A DNA stretch of 64,000 nucleotides from Mariniphaga sp040772505 (GCA_040772505.1 JAXGYA010000001.1:62001-126000), one strand, 5' to 3'; counted from the first letter of the stretch, positions 34,305 through 43,648 are shown. Notes: generated from the letters alone by a model not told the origin. Program-made: numbers and translations.

Positions 34305-35732
34305 ATGTCAAGACGTTACCATCTCTGGACAAATATCGACTGGCTGACGGTTGCAATTTATCTTGCACTAACGCTTCTGGGATGGATTAATATTTATTCA
34401 GCTGTTTATGATACAGACCATCAGAGCATTTTAGACATCACCCAGCGCTACGGCAAACAGTTAATATGGATTGGGGCGGCTCTGCTTTTTGCACTCATAA
34501 TCCTTCTGATCGATTCCAACTTCTACATTCTTTTTTCCTGGTTTTTTTATGGCGGAATGATTCTGCTTCTGGTTTTGGTGCTTTTCATCGGCACTGAAAT
34601 CAACAATTCCAAATCGTGGTTTGCCATTGGAGATTTTATGATTCAGCCTGCCGAATTTGGCAAGTTTGCCACAGCGCTGGCACTCGCCAAATACATGAGT
34701 AAATTCGGGTTTAAATTGCATCGGTTCAAATCTTTTTTCATCATTGCTGTCATTATTCTGTTGCCTGCCGCCCTCATTTTCCTTCAGAACGATACCGGCT
34801 CGGCTCTTGTTTATTTCTCTTTTATTTTAGTTTTATACCGCGAAGGTCTTTCCGGCATTGTGCTCTTTTTTGGTTTCCTTGTCGCCTTGCTCTTCATATT
34901 CTCACTGGTGCTCTCTGAGCTGGTGCTATTCTCAATTTTAACAGGGCTTGCGTTGATTCTTTTCTTTTTCACTAACAGCTCATTAAAAGAATTTTTCAGG
35001 GTTTTTCTGATTTTCCTTTCAACTTTCGGGGCGCTTGCAGGAGTTAATTACTTCACTGCCCAAGGTTTTGCTCTTGAATATCTGCTTGCAGGAATGCTCT
35101 TAATAGGCGGGCTGATTGTATTGTTTTACAGTCTGAAGAAAAAACTAAAAAAATATACGCTGATTTCCCTTGTGTTCATGGGTGCTGTTTTGTTTACGCT
35201 GACGGTTGACTACACTTTCGATAATTTGCTCGAACCTTATCAACAGTCGCGGATCAATGAGCTTTTAGGCATTGAGTCCGACCCGCTGGGAACGGGTTAC
35301 AATGTGAATCAAAGTAAAATAGCCATTGGTTCTGGCGGCGTATGGGGAAAGGGGTTTCTGAACGGAACCCAGACAAAATTTAATTTTGTTCCTGAGCAGA
35401 GCACAGATTTTATTTTTTGCACAGTGGGGGAAGAGTGGGGATTTGCTGGAACTATCATTGTTATTCTGCTCTTCCTGTCGCTTTTCGTCAGGCTGATTAT
35501 CATTGCAGAGCGGCAACGCTCCGGATTTTCCCGAATTTACGGATACTCCGTTGCCGTTATTCTTTTCACTCACTTTGCGGTGAACATCGGAATGACCATT
35601 GGCATGATGCCGGTGATTGGGATTCCACTGCCATTTTTCAGCTATGGCGGCTCCTCACTCTGGGCATTCACCATTTTGCTGTTCATTTTTTTGAGATTGG
35701 ATGCCAGCCGCTTAGACCATCTCTCATACTGA
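34305..35732 (+). CDS. rodA: SEDS peptidoglycan polymerase RodA
   Basis: 475 residues with at least ten membrane helices. SEDS marks: NNSKSWFAIGDFMIQPAEFG (conserved W...G....QPSE region), LQNDTGSALVYFSFILVLYR with the catalytic Asp, QSKIAIGSGGVWGKGFLNGT, FNFVPEQSTDFIFCTVGEEW and IPLPFFSYGGSSLW. It polymerises glycan strands with PBP2. Length exceeds the about 370 residues of E. coli RodA because of extra hydrophobic segments at about 180-290, which I associate with Bacteroidetes RodA. It starts nine bases after mrdA and ends the operon. Confidence 0.95.
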   Translation: MSRRYHLWTNIDWLTVAIYLALTLLGWINIYSAVYDTDHQSILDITQRYGKQLIWIGAALLFALIILLIDSNFYILFSWFFYGGMILLLVLVLFIGTEINNSKSWFAIGDFMIQPAEFGKFATALALAKYMSKFGFKLHRFKSFFIIAVIILLPAALIFLQNDTGSALVYFSFILVLYREGLSGIVLFFGFLVALLFIFSLVLSELVLFSILTGLALILFFFTNSSLKEFFRVFLIFLSTFGALAGVNYFTAQGFALEYLLAGMLLIGGLIVLFYSLKKKLKKYTLISLVFMGAVLFTLTVDYTFDNLLEPYQQSRINELLGIESDPLGTGYNVNQSKIAIGSGGVWGKGFLNGTQTKFNFVPEQSTDFIFCTVGEEWGFAGTIIVILLFLSLFVRLIIIAERQRSGFSRIYGYSVAVILFTHFAVNIGMTIGMMPVIGIPLPFFSYGGSSLWAFTILLFIFLRLDASRLDHLSY

Positions 35733-35736
35733 GGAA

Positions 35737-36348
35737 TCAGATTTCCAAAGCAACAGGCTTTTCAATGACAACGCCTGACTCCGTTTCTGCAAATAAAATC
35801 AGCTCATCCATAAAGTGTGTAAAGTGATTTCCAATGAAATGGTAGTTTTCAAGCATAATTTCGGTTGCAATATCTGCTTTTGGAGGAAGTGTCGTGTGCC
35901 GGCTCATAATGTCCATCGACTGACGGATGCCACTTACCTGTGCATATGACTCCAGCCGCCGGCTCTTTATGATTGCCGGAAGAAACACCTGCACGCGCGA
36001 GGGCAGATAAAAAACATTGGCAAGCAAAACTGCATGAACTTTTTTGGCAAACTGACTCAGCGTCAGAGTGTGATAGTTTTTCCAGCAGGATGCTAAAAAA
36101 TGATCGAAAATCAAATCGGTGACAACACCCGAATAGAGTCCGAATTCATCCCGGAAAAGTTTTTTCACCTCACGAAATAGTGAATGCTCATCCGTAAAAG
36201 AATCAATTTTGCGGTGAAGAATAATTCCCTCTCCGATCTCTTTTGGATATTTCAGGTAATTTTTCCCTTTCACCTGGTCAGCAATAAAATTGCCCGTAAT
36301 CAGCTTTTCGTCGTCTCCCGAAAGATATAAATGTGCTAAAAAATTCAC
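35737..36348 (-). CDS. acpH: Acyl-carrier-protein phosphodiesterase (AcpH-like, DUF479)
   Basis: 203 residues. AcpH removes 4'-phosphopantetheine from holo-ACP; the fold is of the HD type. Visible: MNFLAHLYLSGDDEKLITGN, FIADQVKGKNYLKYPKEIGE, ILHRKIDSFTDEHSLFREVK (His/Asp metal site) and VVTDLIFDHFLASCW. These match the DUF479 family throughout. It converges with rodA five bases away. The start ATG is followed at once by the conserved NFLAH, so the start is secure. Confidence 0.9.
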   Translation of the reverse strand: MNFLAHLYLSGDDEKLITGNFIADQVKGKNYLKYPKEIGEGIILHRKIDSFTDEHSLFREVKKLFRDEFGLYSGVVTDLIFDHFLASCWKNYHTLTLSQFAKKVHAVLLANVFYLPSRVQVFLPAIIKSRRLESYAQVSGIRQSMDIMSRHTTLPPKADIATEIMLENYHFIGNHFTHFMDELILFAETESGVVIEKPVALEI

Positions 36349-36402
36349 TGTTATAATTTTTCAAAAGAACGCTAAAATAAGAAAAAAGTTTATAACAGTG
36401 TT

Positions 36403-38052
36403 TTATGCGCTCAACATCACTTCCATATCGGCATCAACATTAGTGATTCCGGAAATATTGAAGTTTTTCACCAGCACGTCTAATACATTGGGAGAGATGA
36501 ATGCCGGAAGCGTGGGTCCGAGATGAATATTTTTCACACCTAATGAGAGCAGCGCCAGCAGAACAATCACTGCTTTTTGCTCATACCATGCGATATTGTA
36601 GGCAATGGGCAATTCATTCAAATCATCCAGTCCGAAGGCGTCTTTAAGAGCAAGCGCAATTTTTACCAGCGAGTAGCTGTCATTGCACTGTCCGGCGTCC
36701 AAAACGCGCGGAATTCCGTTAATATCGCCTAAAGGCAGTTTATTGTAGCGGTATTTGGCGCAACCTGCCGTGAGGATGACTGTGTCAGCAGGTAGTTTTT
36801 GAGCAAATTCCGTATAATAATTTCGGGAACCCATGCGTCCATCGCAGCCACCCATCACGAAGAATTTGCGGATTGCACCTGATTTTACGGCATCAACCAC
36901 TTTGTCGGAAAGCGCAATCACCTGATGATGAGCAAATCCTCCGATGATTTCACCGGTTTCAATCTCTTTTGGTGGAGCACACTTTTTGGCATGTTCAATA
37001 AGTTCTGAAAAATCTTTGGGTTCTCCGTTTTCCCGGTCGGGAATGTGCTTAAATCCCTCAAAACCGGATGTACCGGTGGTATAAACCCTGCCGGAATAGG
37101 TTGAACTCCTTCTTGGCGGAACGATGCAATTGGTGGTAAAGAGCACCACACCGTTAAAGTTTTCAAAATCTTCGGTCTGGCGCCACCATGCACTGCCGTA
37201 ATTCCCAACGAAGTGGCTGTATTTTTTAAATGCCGGATAGTAGTTTGCAGGCAGCATTTCACTGTGGGTATAAACATCCACGCCAGTTCCTTCAGTCTGC
37301 TTCAGCAGCTCTTCCATATCTTTCAGGTCGTGTCCGCTGATGAGAATTCCGGGGTTATTGCGCACACCAAGGTTTACCTTTGTGATTTCGGGATTCCCGT
37401 AGCTGGATGTGTTTGCACTGTCGAGCAGCGCCATCACCTGCACACCATGTTTCCCGGTATCGAGCACCAGTTCTGTGAGCTCTTCTGCCGAAAGCGAATC
37501 ATCGGTTGTTGCGACTAATGCGCGCTGCATGAAATCGTAAATTTCATTTTCTTCATAACCCAGGTTCCATGCATGTTCAGCATAGGCAGCCATTCCTTTC
37601 AATCCATATATGGTGAGCTCACGAAGGGAGCGGACATCCTCATTTTCAGTTGCCAAAACGCCCACTTCGGTTGCTTTTGCTTCCATTTCTGATTCACTTT
37701 TGCCCGTCCAGTGTGCACCGTCAAAAGTTATATCACCGGTTTCGCCTCCGGCAGCTATCAGCTGTCTCTTCACAGCATCCCGCAACTCATAGGCTTTCAG
37801 GATTTGTGAAACAAAGCGGCTTCTGTCAAAATTTGCATTGGTGATGGTCATAAACAAACTTTCCACAATGAAAAAGTTAACTTCCCGATTCTCTGTGCCT
37901 AACTCTCTCAACCTTACCGAGTAGTGTGAAATTCCTTTACACAAATGCATCAGCAAATCCTGCAGATTGGCAACATCAAACGTTTTCCCGCAAGTTCCTT
38001 TCACAACACAACCCTCATTTTTGGCTGTCTCCTGACATTGATAACAAAACAT
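36403..38052 (-). CDS. hcp: Hybrid cluster protein (hydroxylamine reductase, prismane)
   Basis: 549 residues. Hcp reduces nitric oxide and hydroxylamine and is induced by nitrosative stress. The N-terminal Cys cluster is FCYQCQETAKNEGC with VKGTCGK following (CxxC...C...C, residues 3-21). Hybrid-cluster ligands are seen in ISGHDLKDMEELL, FTTNCIVPP (Cys), TAGCAKYRYN (Cys) and LDAGQCNDSYS (Cys), plus a Glu near PKEIETGEIIGG. Start 38052 gives MFCYQCQETA; an ATG three codons earlier is possible. Upstream, TACTTTTG (38097-38104, minus strand) fits a -7 box. It is near two other nitrosative-stress-like genes. Confidence 0.95.
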   Translation of the reverse strand: MFCYQCQETAKNEGCVVKGTCGKTFDVANLQDLLMHLCKGISHYSVRLRELGTENREVNFFIVESLFMTITNANFDRSRFVSQILKAYELRDAVKRQLIAAGGETGDITFDGAHWTGKSESEMEAKATEVGVLATENEDVRSLRELTIYGLKGMAAYAEHAWNLGYEENEIYDFMQRALVATTDDSLSAEELTELVLDTGKHGVQVMALLDSANTSSYGNPEITKVNLGVRNNPGILISGHDLKDMEELLKQTEGTGVDVYTHSEMLPANYYPAFKKYSHFVGNYGSAWWRQTEDFENFNGVVLFTTNCIVPPRRSSTYSGRVYTTGTSGFEGFKHIPDRENGEPKDFSELIEHAKKCAPPKEIETGEIIGGFAHHQVIALSDKVVDAVKSGAIRKFFVMGGCDGRMGSRNYYTEFAQKLPADTVILTAGCAKYRYNKLPLGDINGIPRVLDAGQCNDSYSLVKIALALKDAFGLDDLNELPIAYNIAWYEQKAVIVLLALLSLGVKNIHLGPTLPAFISPNVLDVLVKNFNISGITNVDADMEVMLSA

Positions 38053-38371
38053 TTTTAACATAGTATTTTATTTTAACTTCCTTTTTTTCAGAAACACAAA
38101 AGTAGCAGACAAAATTCATGAAATGTGTAATCAAAGTTACAATAAAAATCATTGGAGGTCCGATTTTCCGATATAAATTCTCAAAGTAATGCAGAATAAG
38201 GAGTTGAAAATTATCCAGAATTTGATGAATCTGCAGCTGCACAACTGACTTTATAGCCTTACCGTTGGAGAGTGAATAAGCAAAAAGGGTGCTGAGCCCT
38301 AAATGCCCAACACCCTTTTTACCTGTTTTTTCAACATGAAGCCAGTGAAAATTTTTCAAACAGTCTGTTTT
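38053..38371. promoter_or_regulatory. hcp upstream region with -7 box, TTCATGAA dyad and a terminator hairpin
   Basis: 319 bases without a supportable gene. A -7-like box for hcp (minus strand TACTTTTG, 38097-38104) lies about 45 bases before the hcp start. A short palindrome TTCATGAA (38115-38122 region) is just upstream of it and could bind a regulator; this is weak. At 38282-38320 AAAAAGGGTG pairs with CACCCTTTTT across an 19-base loop, a probable terminator for the small gene ending at 38372. A minus-strand ORF through this region has no recognisable family and was rejected. Confidence 0.5.
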
Positions 38372-38671
38372 TTAATCCATGCCTCCTGTGCAATCCAGAC
38401 AAGCTAATGCATAGCTGTCGTATTCATCGAAGGCGGGACCTGGTTTCCCGTCGAATACAATAATCCGGTCGAGCCGGATTCTTTCACCATCAGATAGCAA
38501 AATAAAATCTCCCCCATCGGAAGTGGTTACAATCTTTTCGGCAATCCCGTGGACATTTTTAAGCGTATTTCCTTCACCGAAATAATGGACCGTAATCGTC
38601 TCCTCTGAAGAGATTGCCTGTTCTATGAGTTCATAATAATCCGGGTCAACAGGAAGATAAATTGTTTTCAT
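38372..38671 (-). CDS. Small Rof-like protein of unknown function
   Basis: 99 residues, acidic, with no signal peptide. The part IRLDRIIVFDGKPGPAFDEY, after a run of strands (ETITVHYFGEG, HGIAEKIVTTSDGGDFILLS), resembles the RLDKI end of Rof, the Rho-binding antiterminator with an Sm-like barrel. Similarity is faint. The C-terminal LACLDCTGG has a CxxC pair. It lies between ric (134 bases upstream) and hcp, with a terminator-like hairpin after it. A role in the nitrosative-stress response is inferred from position only. Confidence 0.6.
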   Translation of the reverse strand: MKTIYLPVDPDYYELIEQAISSEETITVHYFGEGNTLKNVHGIAEKIVTTSDGGDFILLSDGERIRLDRIIVFDGKPGPAFDEYDSYALACLDCTGGMD

Positions 38672-38805
38672 TTTCTAAGATTTAAAAACAAAAAATAAGG
38701 GAATAATCCCGAGCAGCTGAACTGAATAACTTCTTCAGGTTTTTGAAAGAGCAATAAAAAAGGTTCTTTTCACTTTCGCTGAAGCAATTTTTCGTTCACA
38801 ACAAT

Positions 38806-39531
38806 TTAAGCATGAAAACTATCTTCCAGTTCCTGAGCTTTCGGGAAAAGGATATTGTTTTCAAGATGGATATGCCTGTGTAAATCTTTTTCAAAATCGG
38901 CAAGCTGCCTGAACGTTACTTCATAAGTTGAGCAGCCATCGGAAGGAACTGTGTAGCTGTTGGTCAGCTTTGAAATCCTTTCAAACCGGTCGCCCTCGTC
39001 CTGATGTTCGGCAATCATATCCTCAATAGAGTTTGCTACTGCACCAAAGGGCGCTGACGGCAGGCTCTGGTTCTCACTCTTTGCACGTTCCATTCTTCTG
39101 ATATAGGGGAAAAGCATAAGCTCCTCCTTCTGCATGTGCATAGTCAGCTCACCGGCAGTTATGAGAAACTCATCCTTTACCTTTGCAAGTTCGGGATGGC
39201 TTTCACCATGTACTCTTGCAATTTTATCGATGTTTTCCTTCAGTACAGGAATATTTTTTCTAACATAGGCATGATGCCTGTTCACAATATATTCAGCCAG
39301 CGCACTGAGGTCAAGACTGTTGATATAATCGGCATCAGGATCGGATTCCTGCATTGCTTCATTGAGCTGATCTATCAGCTGTTCGGGCTGTATGCCCGCT
39401 TTTTCAGAGGCTTCACCAATAGTTTGGTTTCCGCCGCAGCAATAATCTATGTTGTTGGACTGAAACGTTGTGGCAGCCTTATAATTTATCTTTACCACTT
39501 CGCCAACCGGTGTGTCTGTTGTAATATTCAT
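38806..39531 (-). CDS. ric: Iron-sulfur cluster repair di-iron protein (RIC/ScdA/YtfE)
   Basis: 241 residues. The N-terminal DUF542 domain has the signature FQSNNIDYCCGGNQTIGEA (CCGG at about 31-34). The hemerythrin-like domain follows with its di-iron His/Glu ligands: IVNRHHAYVRKNIPVL, MHMQKEELMLFPYIRRME, MIAEHQDEGDRFERI and LHRHIHLENNILFPKA. RIC restores iron-sulfur clusters damaged by NO or peroxide. It has a near-consensus promoter with a dyad over the -33 (39556-39595). Grouped with hcp. Confidence 0.95.
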   Translation of the reverse strand: MNITTDTPVGEVVKINYKAATTFQSNNIDYCCGGNQTIGEASEKAGIQPEQLIDQLNEAMQESDPDADYINSLDLSALAEYIVNRHHAYVRKNIPVLKENIDKIARVHGESHPELAKVKDEFLITAGELTMHMQKEELMLFPYIRRMERAKSENQSLPSAPFGAVANSIEDMIAEHQDEGDRFERISKLTNSYTVPSDGCSTYEVTFRQLADFEKDLHRHIHLENNILFPKAQELEDSFHA

Positions 39532-39555
39532 GATTTAAAAATTTAATGCATAGTG

Positions 39556-39595
39556 CAAAAGTACAAAATATATAACAAAAGACAAAAAGGTCTTG
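39556..39595 (-). promoter_or_regulatory. ric promoter with inverted repeat over the -33 element
   Basis: On the minus strand, TTTG (39583-39586), exactly 19 bases and TACTTTTG (39556-39563) match the Bacteroidetes consensus well. AAGAC...GTCTT arms (about 39578-39595) form an imperfect dyad over the -33, suited to a repressor. No regulator gene is adjacent. Confidence 0.6.
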
Positions 39596-39705
39596 TTTTG
39601 GGTTTTGTTAAATTTTAAATGACTCAAATAAACTATATTATTTTTGAATAAATTCAGTATCTTATAGAAAATAAAAATTCTTTAAAGTAACTTATAAATA
39701 AAGCA

Positions 39706-42339
39706 ATGAAGATCAGAAAGATTAAAGTAATGCGCGGCCCCAACCTTTGGTCAATCCGCAGAGACAAATTAATTGTGATGATATTGGATGCAGGAAAAAT
39801 GGAGGAGAAACCGTCTAATTTAATTCCGGGCTTTTCAGAACGTCTGAAAAATCTATTACCATCCTTGTATGAACACCGATGCTCTGAGGGAGTACCCGGT
39901 GGATTCTTTAAACGCGTTGATGAAGGAACGTGGATGTCACACATTGTTGAGCATATTGCTTTAGAGATTCAAACATTGGCGGGAATGGACACTGGATTTG
40001 GCAGGACTCGCGGTTATGGAGAGAAAGGAGTTTATAATGTTGTTTTTAGTTATGAAGTAGAAAGTGTTGGAAAATATGCAGCAAAAGCTGCGGTCTCTAT
40101 CTGCGAAGCTTTGATAGCAGGAACTGAAAAGAAATACGATTTAGGGGCTGATATTCAAAAAATGAGAGAGCTAAGAGAGCAAGACAGATTTGGGCCCAGC
40201 ACAAATTCAATTATTGCCGAAGCAGAAAGTAGGGGAATTCCATGGATAAGGTTAGATGATAATTCTCTTTGTCAATTGGGTTATGGAGCAAATCAGCGAA
40301 GAATCAGAGCTACTGTAACCAGTGAAACCAGCAGTATAGGAGTGGAGCTTGCCTGCAATAAGGGAAAGACAAGAGATATTCTTAAAGAGGCTCAGGTTCC
40401 TGTCCCTGAAGGATGTGTTGTAAATAATGAGGAGAGGTTGGAGGAAGTTTGCAAAGAGATGGTTTACCCCATTGTCATAAAGCCGATTAGGGGCAATCAC
40501 GGACGAGGTGTTACCACAAATATCAACACTTTCAAAGAAGCTTTAAAAGCATTTTGGCTAGCTAAGAGCATATCCGAGAAAGTGGTTGTAGAGCGATATA
40601 TTCCGGGAGAAGATTACCGGCTTTTAGTCATCAACAATAAATTTACTGCTGCTGCAAAAAGAAATCCGGCTCAGGTGACAGGTGATGGCAAGCTGACTAT
40701 CCGCCAGCTTGTAGATAAATTGAACAGCGACCCAAAACGCGGTTACGGACATGAAAAAATACTGACGCAAATCACGATAAATGATTTGACAAAGGCAATT
40801 CTTGAGAAAGAGGGGCTAACAGGAGATTCTATTCCAAAAGAGGGAGAAAAAGTAATACTTAAAGATACTGCTAACCTTAGTACAGGCGGAACTTCCGATG
40901 ATGTCACGGATATAGTTCATCCTGAGACTATGGCAATGGCCGAAAGAATATCAATGATTATTGACTTAGATATTTGTGGAATTGATGTAATGACTTCTGA
41001 TATTAGCAAACCACTTAATGAAACTGGCGGAGCGGTTTTGGAGGTGAATGCGGCACCGGGCTTTAGGATGCATCTGTTCCCTACTACAGGATTGCCAAGA
41101 AATGTGGCTGCTCCTGTTGTGGATAAATTATTTCCGGAGAAAGGAAAAACCGGGAGAATTCCTATTGTGGCTGTAACCGGAACAAACGGAAAAACAACAA
41201 CTGTAAGACTTATCGCACACATGGCAAAAATGAGTGGAAAGCGTGTAGGTTATACAACTTCTGATGGTGTATATATTCAAAACAGATTGTTAATGGAAGG
41301 TGATTGTACGGGGCCTGTTAGTGCAGAATTTGTTTTAAAAGATCCAATAGTAAATTTTGCTGCCTTAGAGTGTGCCAGAGGAGGCATTCTTCGTGCCGGA
41401 CTTGGATTTAAAAAATGCAACGTGGGTATAGTTATCAATGTAGCTGGTGATCACCTCGGGGTTGATGGTATTCACACCCCAGAACAATTGGCAAGAGTGA
41501 AAGGGGTTGTTCCGGAGACTGTCATGCCGGATGGGTATGCAATTTTAAATGCTGAGGATGACTTAGTGTATGAAATGAGGAATAACCTGAATTGCAAAGT
41601 GGCACTTTTTGCCATGAATGAAGAAAATCCGAGAATAAAGGCATTACAAATGCTTGGAGGAATAACTGCTGTGTATGAAAACGGATATGTGACTTTGTGC
41701 CGTGGTGGATGGAAAATGAGGATAATGAAAGCTGAGGATATCCCGTTAACATTTGAAGGAAAAGCTAACTTTATGATTCAAAATATTCTTCCTGCAATTA
41801 TTGCGGCTTATGTAAATGGTTTTCCTTTGGAGGATATTAGAGCAGCACTACATACTTTTGTTCCTTCGCCTACGCAAATTCCGGGGAGAATGAACATGCT
41901 CAAGTTTAATGATTTTAATGTTCTGGTGGATTATGCTCATAATCCTGCTGCAATGAAAGCACTAAAAGGATTTGTAGATAAGGCTGAAGCAACGGTCAAG
42001 GTTGGTGTCATAGGGGGAGTGGGTGACAGAAGAGATGAAGATACCATAGAAATTGGCAGAGTTGTGGCAGAGATGTTTGATGAGATTATCATCAGGCAAG
42101 ATCAAGATCTCAGAGGAAAAACGGTAGAAGAGATAGTTACCTTGGTAAAGAAAGGGATTAAAAAAAGCAACTTAAAAAGAAAAGTGATATCAATTCCGGA
42201 TGAGAAGGAAGCTGTCATTTACGCCATCAGCAAAGCAAGAAAAGGTTCATTGGTGGTAGTTTGCAGTGATATTATTCCTTCAACCTTAAAGCTGATAAAA
42301 AAGCTTAAAAACCAGGAAGAGCCCATTGAGATAAAATGA
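39706..42339 (+). CDS. cphA: Cyanophycin synthetase CphA
   Basis: 877 residues, the normal length. It makes the Asp-Arg storage polymer cyanophycin. The N-terminal domain (about 1-160) is followed by an ATP-grasp ligase (PIVIKPIRGNHGRGVTTNIN, VVERYIPGEDYRLLVINNKF, VLEVNAAPGFRMHLFPTTGL) and a Mur-ligase-like domain (about 490-870) with P-loop VAVTGTNGKTTTVRL, NFAALECARGGILRAGLGFK and NVLVDYAHNPAAMKALKGF. Typical neighbours such as the cyanophycinase cphB are absent. Its Arg codons are more often AGA/AGG, and it looks more AT-rich than its neighbours, hinting at transfer (by eye). It is divergent from ric. Confidence 0.94.
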   Translation: MKIRKIKVMRGPNLWSIRRDKLIVMILDAGKMEEKPSNLIPGFSERLKNLLPSLYEHRCSEGVPGGFFKRVDEGTWMSHIVEHIALEIQTLAGMDTGFGRTRGYGEKGVYNVVFSYEVESVGKYAAKAAVSICEALIAGTEKKYDLGADIQKMRELREQDRFGPSTNSIIAEAESRGIPWIRLDDNSLCQLGYGANQRRIRATVTSETSSIGVELACNKGKTRDILKEAQVPVPEGCVVNNEERLEEVCKEMVYPIVIKPIRGNHGRGVTTNINTFKEALKAFWLAKSISEKVVVERYIPGEDYRLLVINNKFTAAAKRNPAQVTGDGKLTIRQLVDKLNSDPKRGYGHEKILTQITINDLTKAILEKEGLTGDSIPKEGEKVILKDTANLSTGGTSDDVTDIVHPETMAMAERISMIIDLDICGIDVMTSDISKPLNETGGAVLEVNAAPGFRMHLFPTTGLPRNVAAPVVDKLFPEKGKTGRIPIVAVTGTNGKTTTVRLIAHMAKMSGKRVGYTTSDGVYIQNRLLMEGDCTGPVSAEFVLKDPIVNFAALECARGGILRAGLGFKKCNVGIVINVAGDHLGVDGIHTPEQLARVKGVVPETVMPDGYAILNAEDDLVYEMRNNLNCKVALFAMNEENPRIKALQMLGGITAVYENGYVTLCRGGWKMRIMKAEDIPLTFEGKANFMIQNILPAIIAAYVNGFPLEDIRAALHTFVPSPTQIPGRMNMLKFNDFNVLVDYAHNPAAMKALKGFVDKAEATVKVGVIGGVGDRRDEDTIEIGRVVAEMFDEIIIRQDQDLRGKTVEEIVTLVKKGIKKSNLKRKVISIPDEKEAVIYAISKARKGSLVVVCSDIIPSTLKLIKKLKNQEEPIEIK

Positions 42340-42387
42340 AGCAGCTCAATGAAAAAGCAGCTCTCTTTCATTTCTCAATTTCCATCA

Positions 42388-43638
42388 TTATTCCGCCACC
42401 AGAAGATAAGCACCAAATAATGTCTCTTCACGAATGGGTGTCAATGAAAAAAAGCCGGAATCAATCCTGAAATCTTTTACCTGCAGGGGAAACTCTCTTT
42501 TCATCTCCTGCACAAATTCAGAAAAAAACTTGCCCGGCTGATAAAATGTTCTGAAAACAGCAGTTTTTTCGGGTGTAACAAATTTTTCAAATTGCAGAGA
42601 CAGTAACCCCATGTTTTGCCTCACATTGATTTCAAGGCAGGGATTGACCTTCAGTTCCCCATTTTCATCACGGAAAATCAAAATATCAACCCCGAAATTT
42701 CCATCATAGAGTTGTGCAAACTCGCTGCTCTCCAATGCCTTAATAAGATGAGGAGTGAATATCTCAGGTAATGTTTCGGCATATTGAACGGTTTCGGGTT
42801 CAATTTCAGGGAAAAAGAGACCCGAAGAAGCAGAAACATTCCATCCATTCAGGAAATTTCCCTGATATTGCCCCTTTTTATCACTAAAAAATCTGCTGAT
42901 TCCGATGTATTCAATTTTTCCCCGTGTAATTTTAAATTGAAAAGCCATGTCTAAAACCTTGTCCAGCAAAGGTTCTACAACTGCATAACCCTGTTCGTTA
43001 ATTATCCCCAAAAGCTTCTCCCAAACTTTTTCAATCACCGGAAATTTTGTGACGCGTTGCAATCCTCTTCCGGAGCTGCTCCATGGCGCTTTAACCATAA
43101 TTTTTCCACACCGGGCGATACAATCCTCAATATCTTCCCTCGTTTTGCAAATTTTCGGAAAAAAAGCCGGAGACAAGGAAATTTCAGAAGGGATACTTTT
43201 CAAAATTTCAAGAGCAAATTTTCTGGAACAGATCTCTTTATGCTCCGGTTTCCACCTGAAAACAGGTGAGTTCTGAAAATCAGGCGAACAAGACTCTTTT
43301 AATGGTTCCAGCAAACGGTGAGAAGCCGGGCTCCAGCCCCATGGGCGCAGCCTATTTTTTGGCAGATTTTGAAAACTCACATCATCCCGAACAGATTGAA
43401 TCGGAAAAAACTGAGGTTGAGTTTTGCCAATTATCCGGAGCTTTTGCAGATAATTTTCCGGAGGAAGTTCTCTCACCAACAAGACATCTTCCGGTTGCGC
43501 TAAAAAAATCAGTAGCAACTCCAGGTCTTTCTCCATTTGCCGGAGCAACTTGTTGGGCTGCCACGAGGGGCGGCCATTAGCCACGGCAAACTCGCAGGTT
43601 GGATTAAAAAGGAAAATATCAGGGAGGCGCTTGCTCAT
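42388..43638 (-). CDS. Uncharacterised ATP-grasp-like protein of Bacteroidetes
   Basis: 416 residues. The N-terminus PDIFLFNPTCEFAVANGRPS fits a family of Bacteroidetes hypothetical proteins. The central part has an ATP-grasp-type nucleotide segment, GKIMVKAPWSSSGRGLQRV (about residue 185), then NEQGYAVVEPLLDKVLDMAF and, near the end, FGVDILIFRDENG with NPCLEINVRQNMGLLSL, where acidic/Asn residues would bind Mg-ATP. The substrate is unknown. Start 43638 is chosen because upstream residues lack family support. It starts ten bases after a lipid A acyltransferase gene and converges with cphA. An amide-bond ligase is the best guess. Confidence 0.78.
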   Translation of the reverse strand: MSKRLPDIFLFNPTCEFAVANGRPSWQPNKLLRQMEKDLELLLIFLAQPEDVLLVRELPPENYLQKLRIIGKTQPQFFPIQSVRDDVSFQNLPKNRLRPWGWSPASHRLLEPLKESCSPDFQNSPVFRWKPEHKEICSRKFALEILKSIPSEISLSPAFFPKICKTREDIEDCIARCGKIMVKAPWSSSGRGLQRVTKFPVIEKVWEKLLGIINEQGYAVVEPLLDKVLDMAFQFKITRGKIEYIGISRFFSDKKGQYQGNFLNGWNVSASSGLFFPEIEPETVQYAETLPEIFTPHLIKALESSEFAQLYDGNFGVDILIFRDENGELKVNPCLEINVRQNMGLLSLQFEKFVTPEKTAVFRTFYQPGKFFSEFVQEMKREFPLQVKDFRIDSGFFSLTPIREETLFGAYLLVAE

Positions 43639-43648
43639 TGAAAAAAAA

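Noticed and set aside
38015..38359. 114-residue minus-strand ORF upstream of hcp
   Set aside because: It runs through the hcp promoter, the terminator hairpin and the hcp start, has no recognisable family and no sensible start context.
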